64,000 nt of DNA, taken from positions 62,001 through 126,000 of the forward strand of contig CAKUBV010000002.1 in assembly GCA_934643455.1 (NCBI GenBank). Direction: 5' to 3'. The position numbers and the translations under genes were made by a program. The number at the start of each line of letters is the position of its first letter. Within the stretch, counting starts at the first letter, position 1. Source of the stretch: Candidatus Proelusimicrobium excrementi (GTDB lineage: Bacteria > Elusimicrobiota > Elusimicrobia > Elusimicrobiales > Elusimicrobiaceae). Shown in pieces: positions 17,429 to 25,589 of the stretch. Under the pieces are notes generated by a model that searched no databases, had not been told where the DNA came from, and worked only from the letters and a program-made list of their open reading frames with translations.

Positions 17429-20400
17429 ATGATAAAACGTTGGGAAATAAGGGAGAACACCCTAACTGATAATTCAATATACATCCTTTTGGTTGAGGGC
17501 ACGGATGATTCCGCGCAAAATATTTCTGCGGGATTGTCGGCGTTTTGCCGTCTTATAGACGCAAAAGTTCCTCCCTTTACCCACGTTTTTGAGCTTTACA
17601 ATATAACCGATGACAGCATGCTGGAAAAAATCCGCATCAAAATAGAAGAAATTTCCCAGCATGTTGTAATTGAAGGCGACATAAACGAAAGAACGAAACA
17701 CGTCGATTTGGATTTAATTTCGCCGGAAACGGAAATACTCGGCCGCGCACCCGGTGCGGAAGAATCTTCGGAAGAGGCTTTCCCCGCGCAGATATCGGAA
17801 GAGCCTTTACAAGAGCAAAATGCGTTTTTTGCCCCGCGCCGCCCCGCTTCAGACGGGCCAAGAGCGCAAGTTCCAAATCGCCCTGCTTTTACTCCGCACC
17901 GGCAAGCCGCCGCGCCCGAAAGAGCTGTTTCATCAACGGTTCCCGGCAAATCAAGCGGAGTGAGGGAAGATCTTTTTGAAGTAAAACCGCAAAAAGAAGA
18001 AACTAAAATTTCCGCAAGCGATATTTTCGGCTCGGTGGAAAAAAGTTCCACCGGCAAGGTGCAGTTATCCGACGGCAGTTTTTCCATAAGGCAGGATTTC
18101 GCCAGCGCGGAATCTTTAAATATCAAGTTGGAAAATTCCTGTGACGTCGGCGACGGTACTTTTATCAATCTGAGTTCCGCCGAAGGCACAAAACTTAAAA
18201 GTTACAACACCGATGAAGATTTTAAAACGTCAACGAAAAATACCAAGACGGCCACCATGGGCATAGCCACTTTAATAGGCGGCCAATATCCCGAAGAAAC
18301 CGTAAAAACAGCCCCTCAGCCCTCTTTAAGGCTTATGGGCGGGCTTGCAAACGACGCCGCTCAGCCGCGCAAAGAAACATTGATAGAAGATCCTTACAAA
18401 AAGATAGAATCCGCCGCAAAGCCGGCTGCGCCGGCAAATAAATTTATGCCGGCTGTAGGCGAAACCGAAATCAGCCGTCCGGCGGCGAACAATGCCGCTG
18501 CGCCTGCGGGCGGACGCGCGCATAATATGGCGGAAACGGCTGAGAAAATAGGTGGATTTTTTGGTAAATTTTTCGGCAGGATAGCGGCAAAGGCTTCAGA
18601 TCATCTAAAGAAGCACGAACATAAAACCGCCGCGCCTTTGCCGGAACAGATACAGCCGGAGCCCGTAAAAGCGGCAGAAGTTATGCCCGCGCCGCAAGCG
18701 GCGGTTCCCGCGGAACATGTTAATACTCCCAAAGCCGAAGCGCCCGCGCCGGCACCCAATCCGTTTGCAAATTTGGGTTCCAAAAAAATAACGGAGGAAT
18801 TCACGCCGAAGACCGAACCTGCCAAGACTGTTCCCTCGCAGAGCGCTAAGAGCATTTTCCACAGTATAACTCAGGAAGGCAAAGCCGCCGTGCCGATAGA
18901 CGAAATTTTGGCGCCTGTTTCCGACAACGACCTTTCCGCTAAGATAGAAGTGGACGATATTTTTGCCGCGGAAACCATATGCGAATTTTACGCCGACCCT
19001 GAGGAAACGGGCGGACAAAATAAAGTAGATGAAATTTTGCAGGGCGGTGCGGCCCCGGCCGTTACGTCTTCCGCGAAGACGCCCGTAATGCCGCCGGAGA
19101 AGAAACCTTTAGGCAATTTCGATGATTTTATGGATGTGCCTAATCTTTTGTCTTCTTCCGAGAAGCCGGCCCCTTCGGTGGTAAAACAAAATCCTCCCGA
19201 ACCAGCCAAAGCGCAGGCCAAAGAGGAAGTTTCCGCTCCGCAAAGTCTTCAGACGGAACCGCCGCAGGTTCAGCCGGCCGGGAAAGCAAACGAAGAACCC
19301 GTAATCAGGCCCAGCGTGCAAACGCCTGCCGCGCCTCAAAATACCGCGCGCGGGGATACTGCCCAGACTACGCAGACTCCTTTTATATTTACTTCCAACG
19401 CCTTTAAACCTTCGGCCGATAACGGTTCGTCCGCAAAAAAACCTTTTGTAGCCGCGCCTCCGGCTTTCGGTAAGAATATGGCAAAGCCGGCAATGCCTAA
19501 GCCCGCCGTAAAAGCGGAGCAGTCCGCGGCGGAGGAAAGGCCGCAAGTTGCTGCGCCCGCGCCGGTTAAACCTTCAAAGCCTGCGCCGGTAATTTTGGAA
19601 GAAGAAGCCGTCGCCGCGGAAAATGAAAGAATGTCCGCTTCGGCCGAGAATGTTCCCAATCCAAACGGAATAATCGATCTTAAAAAAGGTGCTGCCCCGG
19701 TGCCGGAAACTAAATCTCAGGCTTTTGATATGAGCGCGGCTTTTGCCGACGCCGCCGAGCAGGCCGACAGCATAGAAACCAACGTAACGGAACTTAACGA
19801 CGGCGAAAGTTTCTTAAATCCGCCGCAGACTGATACTCCCAACGAGCTTCATCCCCAGGAAATGAATGTCCGGGAAGAAAATGTTTTTGCTTCCGCACCG
19901 GCGCAGCCTTCTTATGAGGCACCTATGGCTCCCGGGGAGGAAAAAGAGGTTCAGTCTAAGGCCGAAGCCGTAAATATTTTTGATACGCCGGCTGCCCAAG
20001 AGGACGAATACCAAAGCCCCGCGGAAACTTCCGCGGAGAATATTCCCGCCCCTGCGGCTGTGCCGGCCCCGGCTTTAAAGACTCCGCCCAAACCGCCCGT
20101 GCCGCCTTCTGCGCCCAAACCGCCCGTGCCGCCTTCTGTACCCAAGCCGCCGGCGGCTCAGCCTTCCAGATATGTCGAAAATGATTTTGCAAAACAAATA
20201 AGAGAAAGAATTGAAAAACAAATACTTAATGGGGAGATAAAAACTGATATGACACAAGACGATTTTAACAATAATAAATTGAACAGACCGTCCGCACCGG
20301 GACAAGCGGTTCCGCCTGCTCCCAAAACGCCCGCCGCGCCGGTTCCTCCCAAGGTTAACGCTCCTTCCGCGCCAAGGCCCGCAGTTCCGGGAATGCAGCC

Positions 20401-21775
20401 GCGTCCCGCCGCGCCGAGGCCTGCGGTAAATCATGTTCAAGCTCCCGGCTCGGGCTCGGCTCATGCGCCGGTGCAAAGGCCGGTTTCATCTCCCGCCCAG
20501 CAGCATGCGGCCCCGGCTCCGCGCGCGGCGACTATGGTGGATCATACGATTTTGGTTTCCGCCGGACAAGTTTACAAAAGGAACAACTGGCCTTTGGAAA
20601 TTCCTTTAAATCCTTTGTTTACTTTTGACAAAATGGATATGGCTTCCAACCGTTTTGCCCATGCTACGGCCATGAGCGTCATAGATAATATCGGCACTAT
20701 GCACAACCCGTTTATGGTGTACGGCGACAGCGGCACCGGCAAGACTCATTTCCTTAACGCAATGGGCTATGAACTTGCCATGAAAATCGGTCAGGAAAAG
20801 ATTTTCTTTACAAACGGCGTGCGCTTTTCAAGAGGCGTACAAAGATACGTTGAAGAAGGCAATATGAAGCATTTGGAGGATTTCTTCTCCTCCGTAGAAG
20901 TGCTGATTATCGACGATATCCACCTTACCGCCGTCAACGAACACAACAGGGAATTTATCTCCCGCGTGCTTAACCGCTTCCTGCAGGAAAAGAAGCAAAT
21001 CCTTATTTCTTCAAAATATCCGCCGGAAAGTTTGGCGCGTTTTGAAGAACTCGTCCGCTTCCGCCTGGATCAGGGCTGGGTTTCGGAACTGAAACATCCG
21101 CGCCAGCAGCACTTCTCCAAAATATACGCCAGAATGATGGAAGACGCGGAACTGGGCTTGAATGACGTGCAATCCCAAGGTTTCCTTAATTTCGACAAAG
21201 TAAATTTGGGCTCCGTCGCCAGAAACATCAAAAGGGCGAAGGTCTTAAGCCGCCGAATCAACAACAGCGGGCTTATACAAATGTCCCATGAGCAAATCCT
21301 CAACGAAATGCTTGCCGTCAACGGGGAAAACGAAAACAGCGAAATCGTTAAAAAGGATTTCGCCGATATCGTAAGCATCAACAGGAGCGAGAATACCGAC
21401 TGGGGCAACTTCGGCTTCTTCTACCCTCAGGATCAGGCGGACAAATTTAAATGGATAGCTTTCTGCGTAATGCAAAAAGCAAAAGAGCTCGGCATAAAAG
21501 GCGGGTTTAACTTCGCTTTGAAGAGCTCCTATTCCACGGATCATATAATTTCCGCCGCTTTTAAGATAGCCAATATCTGCGACAATAAAAATCTTAAAGG
21601 CGCGATAATTTTGGGCCCTGCGCTTTCCGTCTGTCAGGAATCCATAAGGGATAATTTCTATGATATCCTTACCCACATGCTTGAAGTAATGATGATACGC
21701 TGCGGCATAATCAACGCCGAAAGTATTAAAAACCCCAGCGCTTACGTAAGAGTGTTGGGCGATGTTCTTAAATAA
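17429..21775 (+). CDS. Giant DnaA-like AAA+ ATPase with a ~950-residue disordered Pro/Ala-rich region
   Basis: 1448 residues, no signal peptide or membrane helix. Residues 1-105 form a small alpha/beta-looking domain (IYILLVEGTDDSAQ, VFELYNITDDSM). Residues ~106-1045 are low-complexity, rich in Pro, Ala, Lys and Glu, with proline repeats near 887-910 and two likely helical islands: ~360-395, amphipathic (EKIGGFFGKFFGRIAAKA), and ~912-950. Residues ~1055-1300 are a DnaA/Hda-type AAA+ module: NPLFTFDKMDMASNRFAHA, Walker A GDSGTGKT (1099-1106), Walker B VLIIDDIH (1158-1165), a sensor region QILISSKYPPESL and lid SVARNIKRAKVLSRRI. The last ~140 residues form a domain I do not recognise; no DnaA domain IV DNA-binding signature is seen. 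Its place among comM, dprA, topA and xer suggests DNA handling, but function is unknown. Confidence 0.85.
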   Translation: MIKRWEIRENTLTDNSIYILLVEGTDDSAQNISAGLSAFCRLIDAKVPPFTHVFELYNITDDSMLEKIRIKIEEISQHVVIEGDINERTKHVDLDLISPETEILGRAPGAEESSEEAFPAQISEEPLQEQNAFFAPRRPASDGPRAQVPNRPAFTPHRQAAAPERAVSSTVPGKSSGVREDLFEVKPQKEETKISASDIFGSVEKSSTGKVQLSDGSFSIRQDFASAESLNIKLENSCDVGDGTFINLSSAEGTKLKSYNTDEDFKTSTKNTKTATMGIATLIGGQYPEETVKTAPQPSLRLMGGLANDAAQPRKETLIEDPYKKIESAAKPAAPANKFMPAVGETEISRPAANNAAAPAGGRAHNMAETAEKIGGFFGKFFGRIAAKASDHLKKHEHKTAAPLPEQIQPEPVKAAEVMPAPQAAVPAEHVNTPKAEAPAPAPNPFANLGSKKITEEFTPKTEPAKTVPSQSAKSIFHSITQEGKAAVPIDEILAPVSDNDLSAKIEVDDIFAAETICEFYADPEETGGQNKVDEILQGGAAPAVTSSAKTPVMPPEKKPLGNFDDFMDVPNLLSSSEKPAPSVVKQNPPEPAKAQAKEEVSAPQSLQTEPPQVQPAGKANEEPVIRPSVQTPAAPQNTARGDTAQTTQTPFIFTSNAFKPSADNGSSAKKPFVAAPPAFGKNMAKPAMPKPAVKAEQSAAEERPQVAAPAPVKPSKPAPVILEEEAVAAENERMSASAENVPNPNGIIDLKKGAAPVPETKSQAFDMSAAFADAAEQADSIETNVTELNDGESFLNPPQTDTPNELHPQEMNVREENVFASAPAQPSYEAPMAPGEEKEVQSKAEAVNIFDTPAAQEDEYQSPAETSAENIPAPAAVPAPALKTPPKPPVPPSAPKPPVPPSVPKPPAAQPSRYVENDFAKQIRERIEKQILNGEIKTDMTQDDFNNNKLNRPSAPGQAVPPAPKTPAAPVPPKVNAPSAPRPAVPGMQPRPAAPRPAVNHVQAPGSGSAHAPVQRPVSSPAQQHAAPAPRAATMVDHTILVSAGQVYKRNNWPLEIPLNPLFTFDKMDMASNRFAHATAMSVIDNIGTMHNPFMVYGDSGTGKTHFLNAMGYELAMKIGQEKIFFTNGVRFSRGVQRYVEEGNMKHLEDFFSSVEVLIIDDIHLTAVNEHNREFISRVLNRFLQEKKQILISSKYPPESLARFEELVRFRLDQGWVSELKHPRQQHFSKIYARMMEDAELGLNDVQSQGFLNFDKVNLGSVARNIKRAKVLSRRINNSGLIQMSHEQILNEMLAVNGENENSEIVKKDFADIVSINRSENTDWGNFGFFYPQDQADKFKWIAFCVMQKAKELGIKGGFNFALKSSYSTDHIISAAFKIANICDNKNLKGAIILGPALSVCQESIRDNFYDILTHMLEVMMIRCGIINAESIKNPSAYVRVLGDVLK

Positions 21776-21784
21776 GAGGTGTGT

Positions 21785-22888
21785 ATGAAAAAACTTACGC
21801 TTTTATGCTGCTGTGCTTTGCTTTTGACGGCGTGTCAGCGTTTTAATATCGGGCCGAAAGGCGCGGGCGAATACGTCCAGGCTTCCGCTACGGTCCCTTA
21901 TGAGGAAATTTCCAAATCCGCGATGAAGAAGAAAGTCCTCAGACAGGCGGAACTTAACGCGCTTGAAAAAGCCACTAGGGTGTTTTTATCTTCAAATAGT
22001 ACGGTTGAATTTCCGCCGGAAGTCAAAAAACAAATTATGGATAACCCGGACGGTTATATCAGGAAATCATATTTGACGACTTCTTACAGAAAAGGGGAAA
22101 ACTATTACGGAGAAGCGCGCGTTATGGTGCTTGTAAGCGAGCTTTCCTCCAAAGTTAAGGAACTGCAAAGCGCGGATTATGTAAAGAAGACGAATATTTT
22201 TGTAGCTTCCAGGGAAACGGTCAACGGCGAAATATCTTTAAAGCAGTATTGCCGCCAAGGCATATACAAAGCTTTGAAGGATTATCCTTACGTTTTGATA
22301 GACGGCGGTAATTTAAGCCAAAACAATTTGGAAGATTACACGCAGGTTGTCGACAAGGCCAAAAAGGAAGGCGCAAGATATATAATCCTGGCCGAAGCCG
22401 CCGCGGACGAACTTGAAAGCGCGTCGCAGCTTACGACTTCTTTTAAGCCGGTAAGAGCCAAGGCCAATATTAAAGTTATCGCGGCCAGCAATTATCAGGT
22501 TATTACGGATTCGGCAGACAGCTTCACCGGGCTTGACGGAGTGCTTTCAATCGCCCAGCAAAAAGCTTTGACCGGCGCGTGCGAGAACGCCGGCGCGCAA
22601 ACGGCGGAACCTATAAGTATGGCCGTAAATTCCGCAAAAACTTTTAAATTTATAGTCAAAGACGTAAACACGATAGAGCGTTTGGAAGAAATGCAGAATA
22701 TTATGCGCCAGCTTAGGGAAGTGGAAGATTTCAGCTTGGTTAAATATACCAACTCCAACGCCACTTTTGAAGTTCAGGCCAACATAAAAACGTCCGAAGA
22801 ATTTTCGGCCAAGATTTTAAGGAGATATTATTCCAACTTCTCCATAGACAGGATTACCCCCGAAATAGTGGAGATGACTTTCCTTTAA
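21785..22888 (+). CDS. Lipoprotein with LPP20/FlgT-like N-terminal region
   Basis: 367 residues from the ATG at 21785 (the GTG at 21779 is also in frame; GAGGTG precedes). Signal peptide with lipobox LLTAC. The next part (ATVPYEEISKSAMKKKVLRQAELNALEKATRVFL, read in parts) resembles the LPP20/FlgT N-terminal fold in which an amphipathic helix rich in Ala/Arg follows a strand. The middle and C-terminal parts look like alpha/beta repeats (YIILAEAAADEL; FKFIVKDVNTIERLEEM). I do not assign a function. It sits between the DnaA-like gene and comM, 9 nt and 4 nt apart, so it is probably in the same operon. Confidence 0.7.
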   Translation: MKKLTLLCCCALLLTACQRFNIGPKGAGEYVQASATVPYEEISKSAMKKKVLRQAELNALEKATRVFLSSNSTVEFPPEVKKQIMDNPDGYIRKSYLTTSYRKGENYYGEARVMVLVSELSSKVKELQSADYVKKTNIFVASRETVNGEISLKQYCRQGIYKALKDYPYVLIDGGNLSQNNLEDYTQVVDKAKKEGARYIILAEAAADELESASQLTTSFKPVRAKANIKVIAASNYQVITDSADSFTGLDGVLSIAQQKALTGACENAGAQTAEPISMAVNSAKTFKFIVKDVNTIERLEEMQNIMRQLREVEDFSLVKYTNSNATFEVQANIKTSEEFSAKILRRYYSNFSIDRITPEIVEMTFL

Positions 22889-22892
22889 TCTT

Positions 22893-24431
22893 ATGTTAGC
22901 CAGCATAGTATCAAGCTGTATCAACGCTTTGGATGGTTTTTTGGTTTCGGTCGAAGTCGATATTTCCGCCGGTTTGCCGTCGTTTTCTTTGGTCGGCCTG
23001 CCGGATCAGGAAGTGAAAGAAGCCAAAGACCGCGTGCTGGCCGCCATAAGAAACAGCGGTTTCGACGTTCCTTTAAAAAAAATTACGGTCAATCTTGCGC
23101 CGGCCGAAGTTAAAAAAGCCGGCGCGCATTTTGATTTGCCGATAGCTTTGGGCATACTTTCGGCCAGCGGCCAGCTGAGCAAAGAAGCCTCAGCCAAAGC
23201 TTCCGAAATGGTTTTTATAGGTTCTCTCGGCCTTAACGGAAAAACGCATTCCTGCGGCGGAGTGCTGCCTATGCTTATATCGCTTAAAAAAGGCAAACGC
23301 CGCAAAGCCGTAATTCCTTTTGACAACTCCTCCGAAGCCGCCTATGCCGGCGTGGAAGCTTTCGGCGCGGTAAGCTTAAAGCAAACCGTTGATATGCTGG
23401 AAGGCCGGGCGGAATTCCCGGCGTGCGCACCGGCCGAGGATAACGATTTTTTGCCCGAAGCTGCCGCCGGCGATTTCAGCGAAGTCAAAGGCCAGGCCTT
23501 GGCCAAAAGAGCTTTGGAAATAGCCGCGGCCGGCGGCCATAATGTGCTTTTGGTCGGCCCGCCCGGTACGGGTAAAAGTATGCTGGCCAAGCGTTTCGCG
23601 GGCATTTTGCCGCCTTTAACCAAGGAAGAGCGGCTGGATATTTTACAGATTTATTCCGTATGCAAGCTTCTGGGCAAGAACGGCAAAATGCCGGGGCGGC
23701 CCTTCAGGGATCCTCATCATACGATATCCAATATAGCTTTAATAGGCGGCGGGCAGACGCCGCGCCCCGGCGAAGTCAGCCTGGCGCATAACGGCGTTTT
23801 GTTCCTTGACGAATTTGCGGAATTTTCCCGTTCCTCTTTAGAGGTGCTGAGGGAACCTCTTGAAACTTTTAAAGTAACGATATCCCGCGCCAAAGACAGT
23901 TTTACATTTCCGGCTAAATTTACTTTGATAGCGGCGATGAATCCGTGTCCTTGCGGCTATCACGGCCATAATATAAAAACGTGCAACTGCACGCCTTTGC
24001 AGATAAGCCGCTACAAGTCGAAAGTTTCCGGCCCTTTGCTGGACAGAATAGATTTAACCGTAAATTTAAACCCCGTCGATTACAAAGACTGGAACAAAAA
24101 ATCCGAAGGCGAAACCAGCGCGCAGATAAGGGAGCGCGTCATCGCCGCGCGTGAAAGGCAGAAGGAACGTTTTAAAAACGGTTCCACCACGGCCAACGCT
24201 TTTATGACGGTTTCGGAAATAAAAGAATTCTGTCCGCTTCCGCCCGGCGGCGGAGAGGTTTTGGAACTTGCCATGAAAAAGCTCGGCCTTTCTGCCAGAA
24301 GCTTGGATAAAATACTTAAAACGGCGCGCACGATAGCGGATTTGGCGGGAAGCGACAATATTAAAAAAGAGCATATCATAGAAGTTATGCAATATCGTCC
24401 TTTTGACAGAAAAGGCGTAAGCGACATATAG
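22893..24431 (+). CDS. comM: ComM/YifB-family AAA+ helicase (Mg-chelatase-like)
   Basis: 512 residues, full length. An N-terminal Lon-like/ChlI domain (~1-170; GLPSFSLVGLPDQEVKEAKDR, NLAPAEVKKAGAHFDLPIALG), then an AAA+ domain with Walker A GPPGTGKSMLAKR, Walker B GVLFLDEFAEF, and the zinc-like CPCGYHGHNIKTCNC. ComM promotes branch migration during natural transformation in Vibrio and others. Immediate linkage to dprA supports a DNA-uptake or recombination role. Confidence 0.95.
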   Translation: MLASIVSSCINALDGFLVSVEVDISAGLPSFSLVGLPDQEVKEAKDRVLAAIRNSGFDVPLKKITVNLAPAEVKKAGAHFDLPIALGILSASGQLSKEASAKASEMVFIGSLGLNGKTHSCGGVLPMLISLKKGKRRKAVIPFDNSSEAAYAGVEAFGAVSLKQTVDMLEGRAEFPACAPAEDNDFLPEAAAGDFSEVKGQALAKRALEIAAAGGHNVLLVGPPGTGKSMLAKRFAGILPPLTKEERLDILQIYSVCKLLGKNGKMPGRPFRDPHHTISNIALIGGGQTPRPGEVSLAHNGVLFLDEFAEFSRSSLEVLREPLETFKVTISRAKDSFTFPAKFTLIAAMNPCPCGYHGHNIKTCNCTPLQISRYKSKVSGPLLDRIDLTVNLNPVDYKDWNKKSEGETSAQIRERVIAARERQKERFKNGSTTANAFMTVSEIKEFCPLPPGGGEVLELAMKKLGLSARSLDKILKTARTIADLAGSDNIKKEHIIEVMQYRPFDRKGVSDI

Positions 24432-24437
24432 GTTTTT

Positions 24438-25559
24438 ATGGCTTTATCATACGAAGAAAAACTGGCTTTAATCAAAATAAACTCTTTCAGCTTTTTAAGG
24501 GCCGATTGGCTCGGCCGTCTGCTGGATATTTTTTCTTCTCCGTGTGAAATCCTCAAACAAAAGCCGGAGCGTTTGAGCGAAGAGGGCAAAATTTCCCTTG
24601 AAACCGCTTCAAAATTTTTGGAGACGGCATCCCGTCTGGACGCCGAAGCCGAGCTTGAAAAAACGGATAAAGTAAACGGCAAAATTTATTTTAAAGGGGA
24701 AGAAGGCTACCCCGAGGAACTTTTAAGCATAAAAGAACCGCCTTTGGTTTTATATGTGAGGGGAGTATTGCCGGCCGAGAACAGCGCAAACGCGGCGATG
24801 GTCGGCACTCGCAAAATAACGCCTTACGGCAGAAGGGCCGCCTCTAAACTGGCGGAAGATTTGGCCTTGGCCGGCGTAATTTTAGTCAGCGGTTTGGCAA
24901 GAGGCGTAGACACTGCGGTTCATTCCGCCGCCGTCAGAAACGGCAAACCTACGCTTGCTCTTATCGGTACGGGCATAGGCAGATGTTATCCGGCGGAAAA
25001 CAGGGAGCTCGCCCGCGGCATACTTGATACCGGCGGCGCAATAATATCGGAACTTCCTTTTGACGCCCCGCCCTTGGCGCAGCATTTTCCAAGGCGCAAC
25101 CGCCTGATAGCGGGGTTTTCAAAGCTTGTAGTTGTGGTGGAGGGGGAAGTAAAATCAGGCGCGCTTATCACGGCTAAAATGGCCTTGGAACAAGGCATAG
25201 ACGTTTTGGCCGTTCCCGGCCCGATAGATTCCCCGCAAAGCGCCGGCACAAATAAACTTATCAAGGAAGGCGCGGGTATGGTTTTAAGCGCGGCGGACAT
25301 AATAGACTGCCTGCCTTTAAACTTAAAACTTGGCCTTAACACTAAAAAACTTTATAATGAAGAAAAGCCCCCGCTGGAGGAACTTTCCGGGCCGGAACTC
25401 TCCGTAGTTGAAGCAATAGGCTCCGGTTCCGTCAGCGTGGACGATTTGGCTTTGGCTTTAAATATGCCGATAAGCGAACTTTCCGGCGTTTTGTTTTCGC
25501 TGGAAGTAAGCGGCGTGATCAGCTGCGCCGACGGTAAATACAGCAGAAGAAAATTTTAA
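24438..25559 (+). CDS. dprA: DNA-processing protein DprA
   Basis: 373 residues. An N-terminal SAM-like helical part (~1-75), then a Rossmann-like DprA domain (~80-295: MVGTRKITPYGRRAA, VSGLARGVDTAVHSAA, LALIGTGIGRCYPAEN, FPRRNRLIAG, VVEGEVKSGALITA, VPGPIDSPQSAGTNKLI), and a C-terminal winged helix (~315-373). DprA loads RecA onto incoming single-stranded DNA. 6 nt after comM. Confidence 0.96.
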   Translation: MALSYEEKLALIKINSFSFLRADWLGRLLDIFSSPCEILKQKPERLSEEGKISLETASKFLETASRLDAEAELEKTDKVNGKIYFKGEEGYPEELLSIKEPPLVLYVRGVLPAENSANAAMVGTRKITPYGRRAASKLAEDLALAGVILVSGLARGVDTAVHSAAVRNGKPTLALIGTGIGRCYPAENRELARGILDTGGAIISELPFDAPPLAQHFPRRNRLIAGFSKLVVVVEGEVKSGALITAKMALEQGIDVLAVPGPIDSPQSAGTNKLIKEGAGMVLSAADIIDCLPLNLKLGLNTKKLYNEEKPPLEELSGPELSVVEAIGSGSVSVDDLALALNMPISELSGVLFSLEVSGVISCADGKYSRRKF

Positions 25560-25589
25560 GATTTTATATATATTCAGAGGACTTATAAA

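Noticed and set aside
19109..20476. Several long open frames on the minus strand opposite the disordered region of the DnaA-like gene
   Set aside because: They are Arg/Gly/Cys-rich shadows created by the Pro/Ala-rich codons of the plus strand, without start signals or known domains.
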